From Actinobacteria bacterium HGW-Actinobacteria-5 (GTDB lineage: Bacteria > Actinomycetota > Actinomycetes > Propionibacteriales > Propionibacteriaceae), in NCBI GenBank assembly GCA_002843035.1, contig PHEV01000008.1, forward strand, positions 1 to 64,000: a stretch of DNA of 64,000 nt, given 5' to 3'. Made by a program: the position numbers and the translations under genes. Position 1 is the first letter of the stretch, and every line of letters begins with the position of its first letter. Of the stretch, positions 20,786 through 30,350 are shown piece after piece. A model generated the notes under the pieces. It was not told where the DNA came from. It saw only the letters and a program-made list of their open reading frames with translations, and made no database searches.

Positions 20786-21250
20786 TCAGGCTGCATCCTC
20801 CCCCGGCTTCGGCTCGCCGTCGTCGACGGCGTCCTGCTCCTCGGTGGCCAGGATGAGCTCGCCGATGTTCACCTCCTGGTCGTCCGCCGCCGCCGCCCTG
20901 GTCGACTTCCGGAACACCGAGGTGCCCCGGGACAGGTCGTGGCCGACCGACTGCGCGTCCAGCCGGAGCCGCTCGTGCCGCACCCCCTGCGGGTCTGTCC
21001 ACCGCTCGGTGCGCAGCCTGCCTACGACCACCACCGGATCGCCCTTGCCGAGGCTCGACTTCACGTTCAGCGCCAACGCCTTGGTGCAGACGACCCCCAG
21101 CCAGGTGGTCTCGTCGTCGCCCCACTGCCCGCCCCGCCACAACCGCGGCGTGCAGGCGAGCCGGAAGCTGGCGTACGTGACCCCTTCCCGGAACTCCTTC
21201 ACCTCCACCTCGCTGCCCACGTTGCCGGTGATCCAGACCGCTGCCTCCAT
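20786..21250 (-). CDS. ssb: single-stranded DNA-binding protein (paralog type)
   Basis: OB fold: MEAAVWITGNVGSEVEVKEFREGVTYASFRLACTPRLW...DDETTWLGVVCTKALALNVKSSLGKGDPVVVVGRLRTERW. Confidence 0.9.
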   Translation of the reverse strand: MEAAVWITGNVGSEVEVKEFREGVTYASFRLACTPRLWRGGQWGDDETTWLGVVCTKALALNVKSSLGKGDPVVVVGRLRTERWTDPQGVRHERLRLDAQSVGHDLSRGTSVFRKSTRAAAADDQEVNIGELILATEEQDAVDDGEPKPGEDAA

Positions 21251-21548
21251 GCCGATTCCCTCCGTCGATGTCGGTGGTGAGTATCGGCACCCGGCCCCGG
21301 TACGGTTCAGGCAACATCGCGTCCTGTGGATGACCGACCGCCTGTGGACAGGGCTGGACGGGATCACCCCACGAGGGCTATGTGCGGGGACGCGGAGCAC
21401 GTCGGCATCGCCGCGTCGCTCACCCTCGGCATCCTCGAGGTCGGCTTCCGACAACTCGACCGTGGCGCCCCCGCTGGCGACGGTCTCCGAACTCGCCGAG
21501 CGCGCCTCGGCGAGCCTCGCCGCCGGCCTCACCTGACCAGGCGCGCTC

Positions 21549-22481
21549 CTACACCTTCGGGTGATCGGCGAAGAACGCCCAGATCGTCGCGGTGGCGGAC
21601 AGCGCCCGGGACGGCGGATCGGCTCCCGGATAGCCCTTGCTGGACGAGCCCGGCCACTGGTGCCCGGCGCCGGCGATGACGACCAGCTCGACGACGCGAC
21701 CGTGCGGGCAGGTCGCCACCGACGTGCTGACCTCACCCCCCGCTGAACTCCGGAACGCGCCGCAGGAGTCCCGCAGGCGCCAGGCGTCCACCACGTCCGC
21801 GACCGGTGGCCCAGTGATCCGGGCGACACCGACGCCCGGCGTGCCGTCCAGCCGCACATGGGTGTCGGCAGCCCCGTGTATGTGCAGCAGCGAGACCGGC
21901 TTCGCGTCCGCGCAGTCGACCAGCTGGTTTCCCGCGACCGGGGCGACAGCCGCGAACAGGTCGCTCTCGCAGGCCAGCCGGTAGACCATGATCGCGCCGT
22001 TCGACATTCCCGTGGCGTAGATCCGGGCCGGGTCGATTGCGACCTCCGCGCCGATCCGGGCGACCATTGCCTCGATGAAGGCCACGTCGTCGACACCCTG
22101 CCGCCCGGGCTGTCCGCAGCAGTCACCCCCGCCATTCCAGGCCCGGTTGACCCCGTCGGGGTAGGCGACCAGGAAGCCGGCGTTGTCGGCCTGCGCGTCC
22201 CAGCCGTAGGCGGCCTCGGCCTGCGCCCCACTCCCGAATCCTCCGTGCAGCATCACCACCAGCGGGTAGCCCGAAGCCGGGGCGGCGACGTCCGGACGGT
22301 GCAGCGCGAAGGTGCGCTGGCGTCCGCCGGACTCCAGCTGTTCGTGCGTCGTGCCGACCGCCGGGCTGGACGGACCGGACGTCGGCGTCCCACTCGACGA
22401 GGAACTGGGACGCAGCGTCCCGCACCCGCTCACCATCAACACGATGAGCAGGGCGACGGCGGGGATCACTCTGGCTGGCAT
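21549..22481 (-). CDS. lipoprotein with PHB depolymerase/LpqC-like alpha/beta hydrolase domain
   Basis: Lipobox LMVSGC; PLVVMLHGGFGSG, YATGMSNGAIMVYRLAC, HIHGAADTHV. Confidence 0.88.
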   Translation of the reverse strand: MPARVIPAVALLIVLMVSGCGTLRPSSSSSGTPTSGPSSPAVGTTHEQLESGGRQRTFALHRPDVAAPASGYPLVVMLHGGFGSGAQAEAAYGWDAQADNAGFLVAYPDGVNRAWNGGGDCCGQPGRQGVDDVAFIEAMVARIGAEVAIDPARIYATGMSNGAIMVYRLACESDLFAAVAPVAGNQLVDCADAKPVSLLHIHGAADTHVRLDGTPGVGVARITGPPVADVVDAWRLRDSCGAFRSSAGGEVSTSVATCPHGRVVELVVIAGAGHQWPGSSSKGYPGADPPSRALSATATIWAFFADHPKV

Positions 22482-22601
22482 GATCCCGACGATAGGGATC
22501 CGGCTCCGCGTGGCGAAGTGTTCGGCCCGGACCTCCAGCAACCTGCCAGCCAACCCGGGCGAACCTGCAGGGTGCCCCCGCGGGGCGTCCGCCCGGGAAG
22601 A

Positions 22602-22630
22602 TGGACCGAGTTCGGAACCGTCCCCGTTCG
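22602..22630. repeat. partial repeat unit of GGGGACGGTTC family
   Basis: TGGACCGAGTTCGGAACCGTCCCCGTTCG; its first 22 nt match arm 2 of the hairpin at 43211-43242. Confidence 0.75.
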
Positions 22631-22635
22631 TTGTT

Positions 22636-24210
22636 CTACGCTGCGGCGGCCTTCCGGACGGCGTCCCTGGCCCTGGCATAGCGGTCGAGTTCGGCCTGGA
22701 CGGGGTCGAGCACCGCCTCGGCCACCACCGCGCCGACCGCGGCGTCGAGGCTCTTCCGGGCCACCCGGGCGTGCCCGTTCGCCCCGATCTCGACCAGGGC
22801 CCGCCCGAGTACGCCGAGCAACACCCCGCCGAGCACGCCGCCGACCAGCAGCCAGGTGGGCACCGGCACGTGGTACCAGAGCACCTGCGGCAACGGCGGG
22901 AACCCGAGCCAGGCCAGCACCGGTCCCGAGAACAACCAGACCACCCCGACCACGCCGAACAGCGCCCACCACCAGGTTCCCCGCCGCACGGACAGGTCGG
23001 TGCCGGCGATCGCGGCATCCAGCCGGTCGAACAGCAAGGACTCGCGCCCGTGGGCGGCCAGCCGCACCGCGTCGGCCCAGCCGCGCGGCAGCCCGTCCGA
23101 GGCGCCGTCGGCCAGCTCGCGCAGCCCCTGTTCGGCCCGCGCCCGCTGCACCGAGGTCGCCTTCGGCAGCGAGGTGCGGTTCACCTCGGTGGGGCTGTGC
23201 TCTCCCGGCTTCAGGTCGAGTCGCAGCTTCTTCAGCGGGTCCGGACGCAGCCGCGCGAACCAGGTCACGAACGGCCAGCCGGTCGCCACCGAACCCCGGC
23301 GCCGCCACGCCCTGCGCACCCCGTCCACCACCACGGGGACGCCGGCAGCTTCGCCCAGGCCCCGGATCGCCCGCTCCCTCAGCTTCGTGTCGAGCACCGG
23401 CACCGCTCCGCCGCCCAGGTCGTCGCCGAGCGTCCGCGCCGCCACGCCCACGTCCGCGGACAACCGGCGGACCATCGCCTGCTTCGCTGCCACGGTACGA
23501 GCCAGCGCCTCCCGCAGTTCCTTGACGCCGGTCTCGCGCAGAGCGGACGTGGCCATGATCGGAGTGGCCCGCAAGCCCTCCGAGTCGAGCAGCCGACGCA
23601 GGTCGCTCAGGCACCTGTCCAGTTCCTCCGGCGCAAGCCGATCGGACTGGTTCAGCACGACCATCATCACCTCCGCATACGGCGCCAGCCGCTTGAGGTA
23701 GCCGTCGTGCAACGCGGCGTCCGCGTACTTCTCCGGGTCGACCACCCAGATCAGCGCGTCGACGAGGTCGACCAGGCGGTCCACCGCGAGCCGGTGGGAG
23801 ACCTCGGTGGAGTCGTGGTCGGGAAGGTCCAGCAGCACCAGGTCGGACAGTTCGTGCGGGCCGGACGGCACCAGGTGGCGGCCGGTCACGTCGAGCCAGT
23901 CCAGCAACTCGTGCGGCAACTCGCTCCCCCAGCTCACTGCCATCGCCTTCGAGGTGGTCGGACGCCGCACCGCCACCCGTGCGAGGTCGGTGCGGGTGAG
24001 CGCGTTGAAAAGGCTCGACTTGCCCGAGCCGGTGGCTCCCGCGAGTGCGACCACGGTGTAGCTGCCGCTGAACGCGACCCGGGCTCCGGCCCGGTCCAGC
24101 ACGGCCCGCGCCTTCTCCAGCACCGCGGCGTCCGCCCGCCCTTCGGCCGCCGCGACGGCCTCACCGAGCGCCCGCACGCGCGGAGCGAGCCGGTCCTCCG
24201 CCGCGCTCAC
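22636..24210 (-). CDS. dynamin-like / YfjP-type GTPase with C-terminal TM segments
   Basis: P-loop GATGSGKSSLFNAL, LLDLPDHDS, NQSD; hydrophobic hairpin near the C-terminus. Confidence 0.85.
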   Translation of the reverse strand: MSAAEDRLAPRVRALGEAVAAAEGRADAAVLEKARAVLDRAGARVAFSGSYTVVALAGATGSGKSSLFNALTRTDLARVAVRRPTTSKAMAVSWGSELPHELLDWLDVTGRHLVPSGPHELSDLVLLDLPDHDSTEVSHRLAVDRLVDLVDALIWVVDPEKYADAALHDGYLKRLAPYAEVMMVVLNQSDRLAPEELDRCLSDLRRLLDSEGLRATPIMATSALRETGVKELREALARTVAAKQAMVRRLSADVGVAARTLGDDLGGGAVPVLDTKLRERAIRGLGEAAGVPVVVDGVRRAWRRRGSVATGWPFVTWFARLRPDPLKKLRLDLKPGEHSPTEVNRTSLPKATSVQRARAEQGLRELADGASDGLPRGWADAVRLAAHGRESLLFDRLDAAIAGTDLSVRRGTWWWALFGVVGVVWLFSGPVLAWLGFPPLPQVLWYHVPVPTWLLVGGVLGGVLLGVLGRALVEIGANGHARVARKSLDAAVGAVVAEAVLDPVQAELDRYARARDAVRKAAAA

Positions 24211-26117
24211 GAGTGCTCCCCGGGGTCGAGGATCTCGCCCTCGACGGTGGCCGACGGCTCGGCGGCCACGGTCTCGGCGGCCACGGTCTCGGCGGCCACG
24301 GACTCTGCGGCCACGGACTCGGCCAGCTCGGCCGGACCCTGCGGCCGCCCGGTCGGGAGCAACGGCCTGCCGGTTCCGGCCGGAAGCACCCGGGCCTGCG
24401 GCACCGGGGCACCAGAGGACCGCAGCCCGTGGCGCGCTGCGTCGACCTCGGCGGCGGCGGCAAGCACCTCGCCGGCCTGCTCGGGTCGCACGTCCACGGC
24501 GTCCAGGGCCGCCAGGTAGCGGGAGAGTTCGATGGCGAGCAGCGCCTCCACCCGGGCGTCCAGATCGGCCTTGGCCTTCTTCGCGAGCCGCCGGACGGCG
24601 TCCTCACCGAAGATCGCCTCCAGCACGCGCTGGGCGAGGATCGCGGTACCGCCGGCCACCCCGAGCTCGGCCCCGACCAGTCCGCCGGTCTGGCTGAACA
24701 CGAGGATCATCAGCGCCACGCCGACACCGTTGACGCCCAGCGCCCAGAAGCGGGCCGTCGACTTCTTCGCAGCCCCCTCGGTGGAGACCAGGTCGAGCAC
24801 GTCGCCCTGCCAGTCGCGGATCGCCCGCGCCGCCGCGCCCGGGTAGTCGTCGGACGCACGCCCCAGGTCACCCGCCCCGGACGCGAGCACCTGGCGTCCG
24901 GCGGGATGGGCCTGCCAGGCGGACTCGACCCGCCGGGCCGCGGCCTCACCCTCCTCGCGGATCAGCACCTCGAGCCCGGACTCGACGGCAGCCTTCACCT
25001 CGATCGCCTGCTTCGGCTCCCCCTTCACCGCGGCCACGACCCGGTCACGGAGCCAGCCGATCTTCTGCTCGACCGCACGGAAGAACTCGCCGGTGCCGAC
25101 GAAGTCGTGCCAGCGGGCAAGCACCTCGCCGCGCAGCAGCGTGCCGTCCGCGGTCTGCACGCCCACGCTGCGGACCGCCTCGGCGAAGGTCGTCTCGGCG
25201 TCGGCCCGCAGTGTCTCCAGGCTGACCACCTGCTCCTCGATCGCCGTGGCCACTGCCGGCGCCCCGGAGGCCAGCGCGCCGATCGCCCCGTCGAGGGTCT
25301 GCAGCACGACCTCGCTGCGGCTGACCGCGTCGGCGGCGAGCCCGGCCAGCCAGTCCCGGATCGGCGCGACCGCGGCGTCGGGCAGCAGGCCGTCCGCGTC
25401 CACCTCGGTCTCGGGGACGGCGAAGAGCGGCGATCGGCCCAGACCACGCTGCCCCATCATCTGGCCGAGGTGGGCGGGCACCTCGTCCATCGCCGCCGGA
25501 GGTATGCGGTCGAGCACCACGGCCACGACAGCGTGCCGCTCGGCCGCGGAGCGCAGGTAGTCCCACGGCACCGCGTCGGCGTAGCGGGCAGCGCTGGTGA
25601 CGAACAGCCACAGGTCGGCGGCGGCGAGGAGCTGGCCGGCCAGGGCCCGGTTCTCGGCGACGACCGAGTCGATGTCGGGTGCATCGAGAATGGCGAGGCC
25701 CCGGGGCATGGAGCGCTCGGGTACGACCTCCAGCGTGCGGGGGTCGTGGGCGGTGCCGGTGCTGCGGGCCAGGCCGGGCAGGATCGCCTCCGAGGCGAAC
25801 CAGGCGGCGTCGGCGGGGTGGTGCACGAGCACGGGCGAGCGGGTGGTCGGCCGGATCACGCCGGACGCACTCACCTCGCGGCCGAGCAGGGTGTTCACCA
25901 GCGTGGACTTCCCGGCTCCGGTCGAGCCCCCGATCACCGCGAGCAGCGGCGCGTCCAGGCGGGCCAGGCGCGGGAGCACGTAGTCGTCGAGCTGGGCCAC
26001 CCAGCGCCGGGCACGATCTCGGGCATCGGCGGAAGCGGGCAGGTCCAGGGGGAGCCGGACGCCGGACAGCGCGTCCCGCAGGTGTTCCAGGGAAGCGGAC
26101 AGCGTGTCAGCGTCCAT
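24207..26117 (-). CDS. dynamin-like GTPase (partner)
   Basis: P-loop GGSTGAGKSTLVNTLLG, ILDAPDIDSV; ATGA-coupled to the downstream GTPase gene. Confidence 0.85.
   Translation of the reverse strand: MDADTLSASLEHLRDALSGVRLPLDLPASADARDRARRWVAQLDDYVLPRLARLDAPLLAVIGGSTGAGKSTLVNTLLGREVSASGVIRPTTRSPVLVHHPADAAWFASEAILPGLARSTGTAHDPRTLEVVPERSMPRGLAILDAPDIDSVVAENRALAGQLLAAADLWLFVTSAARYADAVPWDYLRSAAERHAVVAVVLDRIPPAAMDEVPAHLGQMMGQRGLGRSPLFAVPETEVDADGLLPDAAVAPIRDWLAGLAADAVSRSEVVLQTLDGAIGALASGAPAVATAIEEQVVSLETLRADAETTFAEAVRSVGVQTADGTLLRGEVLARWHDFVGTGEFFRAVEQKIGWLRDRVVAAVKGEPKQAIEVKAAVESGLEVLIREEGEAAARRVESAWQAHPAGRQVLASGAGDLGRASDDYPGAAARAIRDWQGDVLDLVSTEGAAKKSTARFWALGVNGVGVALMILVFSQTGGLVGAELGVAGGTAILAQRVLEAIFGEDAVRRLAKKAKADLDARVEALLAIELSRYLAALDAVDVRPEQAGEVLAAAAEVDAARHGLRSSGAPVPQARVLPAGTGRPLLPTGRPQGPAELAESVAAESVAAETVAAETVAAEPSATVEGEILDPGEHS
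24258..24322. repeat. 15-bp in-frame tandem repeat, about 4 copies
   Basis: ggcggccacggtctc units encoding AAESV/AAETV pentapeptides in the C-terminal tail of the GTPase. Confidence 0.85.
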
Positions 26118-26135
26118 CGCTCCCTCCCCCACGCC

Positions 26136-27554
26136 CTAGCCCTTCGGCGGCCCCCAGGTGGGGTCGACAGCCGAGTATCCAGGCGATCCTATCGGCGGCT
26201 GGCCGACCGGTGCTGGCCAGTTGCCGCCGATTCCTGCCGGGCCGGGGTAGGACGGGGGCACGTAGGTGACCGGCCTGGGCCGGCGCAGCCGCGGCAGGCT
26301 CAGCTTCAGTCCCCGCGGGTCGTCGATCGCGACACCCCGCAGGCCCTTCGCCTGCTCCACCAGGTACCGGGCGCGCACCGTGGCCGCCTCGTCGTAGATC
26401 CCGCGCACCTGGCCGTCCCGCAGGTAGGCGAGCTCGGTGAGGGTCCGTTCCAGCCGCACGGTCGCGCTGAACACCTTCCAGCCCCGGGTGGCCGCCACCA
26501 TCACCGCCCACCAGCGCAGCCGCTGCCGGGCGAACACCACCGGGTCGCTCGCCGGCAGCCAGCCGAGCTGTGCATAGTCGCCGAGCCGGTTGGCGAGCAC
26601 CTTGCCCTGCGCGAGAACCTGGCGCACGACGTAGATGACCGCTCCGAGCACCATCGGCAGGGCGACCACGATGTAGAGGATCCGCTGACCCAGCCCGTTG
26701 TTGAGGCTGACCTGGGAGTTGAAGACCATGTGCAGCAGCGCGGCCGCGCCGTACCCGACCAGCGGGGCCAGCACCCGCACCACCTTGCTCCGGGTGCGCA
26801 GCGCGACCGCCACGCCGATGCCGGTCATCATCGTGAACAGCGGGTGTCCGAAGCAGGTCCAGAAACCGCGCAGCCAGACCAGGTCGTTGACCGCGGCAGC
26901 GGCGTCCCCGACGCTGATGTTCTGCGAGGAGTACATGATCGCGCGGGCGTAGTAGATGATGTTCTCCGTGAACGCGAAACCGGCCGCTGACAAGCCGGCG
27001 AGCACGATCATCGAGACCTTCGACGTGAGCCGGTAGCGCGCAAGGATCGCGATCAGGAACAACACCGACGCCTTCGCGGCCTCCTCTACGAAGGGAGCCA
27101 CGAAGATCGCAGCCCTGGCGCTGGTGGCCGGGTCACCGTTGCCGGTGACGGCCAGCTGCTGGGCGGCCCAGGTGTTCACGTGCAGTGAGATGAAGGTGGC
27201 GATCGCCGCACCCCAGCCCAGCACCAGGTACCAGACCACCAGCCGCTGCGGACGGTAGCGGTCCGCCCAGATGAACACGATCGTCCAGAAGGCGAGCGTT
27301 GGCAGGGCGTACCACGCAGCCGAGCGGATGGCAGCGGTGTTGATCCCCTGGATCACCCCGCCCTCCACCGGGATGTCGGCGGTGAGCATCAGGTACTGCG
27401 AGAGCAGCGCGACGAGGAACACGACGCTCAGCGCGACCACGGCCCACGTCCACCAGGAGGTGAGCAGTCGTCGCGGCAGCGGGACGGAGGTGTCGGCGTC
27501 CGGCAGCGGCAGGTCGTTGCGTCGCCTGGCGAGGTCGGCCACCGGATCCGTCAT
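26136..27554 (-). CDS. PrsW family intramembrane metalloprotease
   Basis: VAPFVEEAAKASVLF, GFAFTENIIYYARAI, FGHPLFTMMTGIG motifs; multiple TM segments. Confidence 0.88.
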   Translation of the reverse strand: MTDPVADLARRRNDLPLPDADTSVPLPRRLLTSWWTWAVVALSVVFLVALLSQYLMLTADIPVEGGVIQGINTAAIRSAAWYALPTLAFWTIVFIWADRYRPQRLVVWYLVLGWGAAIATFISLHVNTWAAQQLAVTGNGDPATSARAAIFVAPFVEEAAKASVLFLIAILARYRLTSKVSMIVLAGLSAAGFAFTENIIYYARAIMYSSQNISVGDAAAAVNDLVWLRGFWTCFGHPLFTMMTGIGVAVALRTRSKVVRVLAPLVGYGAAALLHMVFNSQVSLNNGLGQRILYIVVALPMVLGAVIYVVRQVLAQGKVLANRLGDYAQLGWLPASDPVVFARQRLRWWAVMVAATRGWKVFSATVRLERTLTELAYLRDGQVRGIYDEAATVRARYLVEQAKGLRGVAIDDPRGLKLSLPRLRRPRPVTYVPPSYPGPAGIGGNWPAPVGQPPIGSPGYSAVDPTWGPPKG

Positions 27555-27754
27555 GGTGCCCAGCGTACAAACTCGGCGAAGCACTCACCGACTGGCGGAC
27601 GGGGCGCGCGAGGCGTACAGTCGGGCCCCTTCCAGAGCCTGCTGTCAGCTGGCCGCCCGTCGGGCGCACCCGCCGGGCAGGGTGCATCGCACCCGCCATT
27701 TCCCTTTGTCGGACGCAGCAGCGCTGCGCGCCGTCCGCAGCCCGAGGAGGAGCC

Positions 27755-29782
27755 GTGCCCGAAGACGCCGTGTTGCACGCCGAGCGAGACCACCTGGAGC
27801 GCTCGCACTCAGCGCTCGCAGCGATGCGGGCTCGCGCCGCCGACTGGACGACCGCGATCGGCGGCGACCACGTGTCCACCCAGTTCCTGCGCCAGCAGCT
27901 GTACCGGCGGCGGGAGTCGCTGGCCGACGACCCGGACGTGCCGCTGTTCTTCGGCCGGATCGACTACGCCACGGCCCTCGGCGCAGAGGCTGACGAGGTC
28001 TTCCACATCGGGCGCCGCCACGTCGAGGCTGCCATCGGCGGCGACCCGCTGGTGATGGACTGGCGGGCCCCGATGGCGCTGCCGTTCTACCGGGCGCGTC
28101 CCGGTGAGCCGATGGGCGTGGAACTGCGCCGCCGGTTCGGCTTCCACCACGGCGCGATCACCGCCTACGAGGACGAACACCTCGCCGACGCCCACTCCAC
28201 CAGCACGTCGGCGCTGCTCGAGGCCGAGATCGAGCGTCCCCGCACCGGCCCGATGCGCGACATCGTCGCCACCATCCAGCCCGATCAGGACGTGCTCGTC
28301 CGCACCGACCTCGACACCTCGCTGGCCATCCAGGGAGCGCCCGGCACCGGCAAGACGGCGGTCGGCCTGCACCGCGCCGCGTACCTGCTCTACGCCTACC
28401 GGGAGCGACTGTCGCGTTCGGGGGTGCTGGTGCTCGGGCCGAACGATTCGTTCCTCGGCTACATCGGCGACGTGCTGCCGGCGCTCGGGGAGATCGACGC
28501 GACCCAGGAGACGATCGCCTCGCTGGTGGCCACCGCGTCCGGGCTGTCCGTGCAGGGCGTCGACGCGGCTGAGGTCGCGGTGCTGAAGGGCGATGCCCGG
28601 CTCGCGGAGGTACTGCGACGATTCGTCTGGGGGCAGCTGAGCGCTCCGTCCGCCGTGCTGGAGGTGCCGTGGGGCCACCGCCGCTGCCGGCTCCAGCCGC
28701 GCACCGTGGCGGAGGTGATGGTGTCGATCGCGAAGCAGGGCGTCCGCTACGAGGCCGGGCGGGCGATGCTGCCACAACGGCTGGCGCACCACGTGCTGCT
28801 GCAACTGGAGGAGGCGGGCGAGGCCACCGACGACCGCGTCCAGGCCGGGGTGGCCCGGTCGCGTCCGGTGGTCGACGCGGCGAAGCAGTTGTGGCCGAAA
28901 CTCTCCGCGCCGCTGGTGGTGCACACGCTGCTGACCGAGCCCGACGCCCTGGCCCGGGCTGCGAACGGCGTGCTCGACGCCGAGGAACAGGCCCTCCTGC
29001 TGAGCCCGGCACGATCGGTGCGTTCGCGCCGCTGGACGCTGGCTGAACTGGTGCTGGTGGACGAGGCGGCCGACCTGATCAGCCGGGTGCCGAGCCTGGG
29101 CCACGTGATCGTGGACGAGGCGCAGGACCTGTCGGCGATGATGCTCCGAGCCGCGGGACGGCGGGCCAGTACCGGTTCGGTGACGCTGCTCGGCGACCTC
29201 GCCCAGGCCACCACGGCGTGGGGCGTCCGCGACTGGCCTGCGGCCCTGGCGCACGTCGGCCACGCGGAGGCCTCGGTCACCGAACTGGTCGAGGGCTTCC
29301 GGGTGCCGGGTGCGGTGATCGACTACGCGGCCCGGCTGCTTCCCCAGATCGCGCCGGGACTCACTCCCCCGCACTCGATCCGGCACGCCCGCGGCGAACT
29401 CGACGTCGTGGCAACCGAACCGCTCGGTGCGGTGGCCGCGACCGTCGCCGGGCTGCTGGACCGGGAGGGCACGCTGGGCGTGATCGTCCCGTCCGGCTGG
29501 GTCGGAGCGGTCGATGCGGCGCTCACAGGGCTCGACCACCGCGTCCTCGGCGACGACGCGGCCGATCCCGACCAGTTCGTCCGGGTCGAGGTCGTGGACG
29601 CCGTGCTCGCCAAGGGACTGGAGTTCGACCACGTCCTGCTACTCGAGCCCGCCCGTCTCGTCGCCGACGAGCCCGACCATCTCACCGGCCTGCGCCGCCT
29701 CTATGTCTGCCTCACCCGCGCAGTGACCAGCCTGACCATCCTGCACGCGGACCCTTTGCCCGAGGAACTGGGCCACCCCTGA
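27755..29782 (+). CDS. HelD/HelR-like UvrD-family helicase (RNA polymerase-associated)
   Basis: SLAIQGAPGTGKTAVGLHRAAYLLYAYRERLSRSGVLVLGPNDSFLGYIGDVLPALGE; VIVDEAQDLSAMML; GTG start. Confidence 0.85.
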   Translation: MPEDAVLHAERDHLERSHSALAAMRARAADWTTAIGGDHVSTQFLRQQLYRRRESLADDPDVPLFFGRIDYATALGAEADEVFHIGRRHVEAAIGGDPLVMDWRAPMALPFYRARPGEPMGVELRRRFGFHHGAITAYEDEHLADAHSTSTSALLEAEIERPRTGPMRDIVATIQPDQDVLVRTDLDTSLAIQGAPGTGKTAVGLHRAAYLLYAYRERLSRSGVLVLGPNDSFLGYIGDVLPALGEIDATQETIASLVATASGLSVQGVDAAEVAVLKGDARLAEVLRRFVWGQLSAPSAVLEVPWGHRRCRLQPRTVAEVMVSIAKQGVRYEAGRAMLPQRLAHHVLLQLEEAGEATDDRVQAGVARSRPVVDAAKQLWPKLSAPLVVHTLLTEPDALARAANGVLDAEEQALLLSPARSVRSRRWTLAELVLVDEAADLISRVPSLGHVIVDEAQDLSAMMLRAAGRRASTGSVTLLGDLAQATTAWGVRDWPAALAHVGHAEASVTELVEGFRVPGAVIDYAARLLPQIAPGLTPPHSIRHARGELDVVATEPLGAVAATVAGLLDREGTLGVIVPSGWVGAVDAALTGLDHRVLGDDAADPDQFVRVEVVDAVLAKGLEFDHVLLLEPARLVADEPDHLTGLRRLYVCLTRAVTSLTILHADPLPEELGHP

Positions 29783-29881
29783 CCCGTGTCGCGATCCGGC
29801 CGCCCGACCCGTCCCACCTGCCACAGGCGCCACACCCGGCAACTCACGCGGCCAGATGCCGTCACCGGTTAGCCTCCTGGT

Positions 29882-30232
29882 GTGGCCGATCGCTGGGAAC
29901 CCACCACCGCCCGGTGCGCCCGACCAGGATGACGGCTGGGGGAATCCCGCCGTCGCCCGGACTGGAGACGTCGCCCGGGTCGTGCTCCACGGCGGCTCCG
30001 AGGCTGTCGGCTGGACGACGTGTTCGAGAGGTCGGCTCCCGGCATCCAGGTGGTCACCGCGGGCCAGGTCGCGCGCGGGAAGCTGTTGGGCGCCTGGTGC
30101 TGGTCGCGCTGGACAGCGTGGCACACCCAGTTCGACCACCACCCGCCACTGGGCCAGCGCCCCGGAGGCCGGCCGGTGAGGCGGTTGGCCTCCGGGCAGG
30201 GCAACGCAGCACTCCCCGGCCCGACGGCCTGA
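29882..30232 (+). pseudogene. possible frameshifted leaderless ORF remnant, no recognised family
   Basis: TAGCCT-N6-GTG at 29882, then high-GC3 coding-like sequence that moves frame 2 to frame 0 to frame 2. Confidence 0.25.
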
Positions 30233-30350
30233 TCTTGGTGACGCCATTCGACCGCTTGAGGCCCTGACTGTGACTCCAGTGGCAGGTGTGACCGCGGCGG
30301 CGGCTGGATCGCGCCACCGGCCGGTCTGTCCCCACCCGGCAGGCGGTCAG

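Noticed and set aside
27580-27754. Rifamycin-associated element upstream of the HelD-like gene
   Set aside because: No match to the known RAE inverted repeat by eye.
30240-30268. attcgaccgcttgaggccc, similar to the widespread TTCGACAAGCTCAGG repeat
   Set aside because: Too diverged to claim as a copy.
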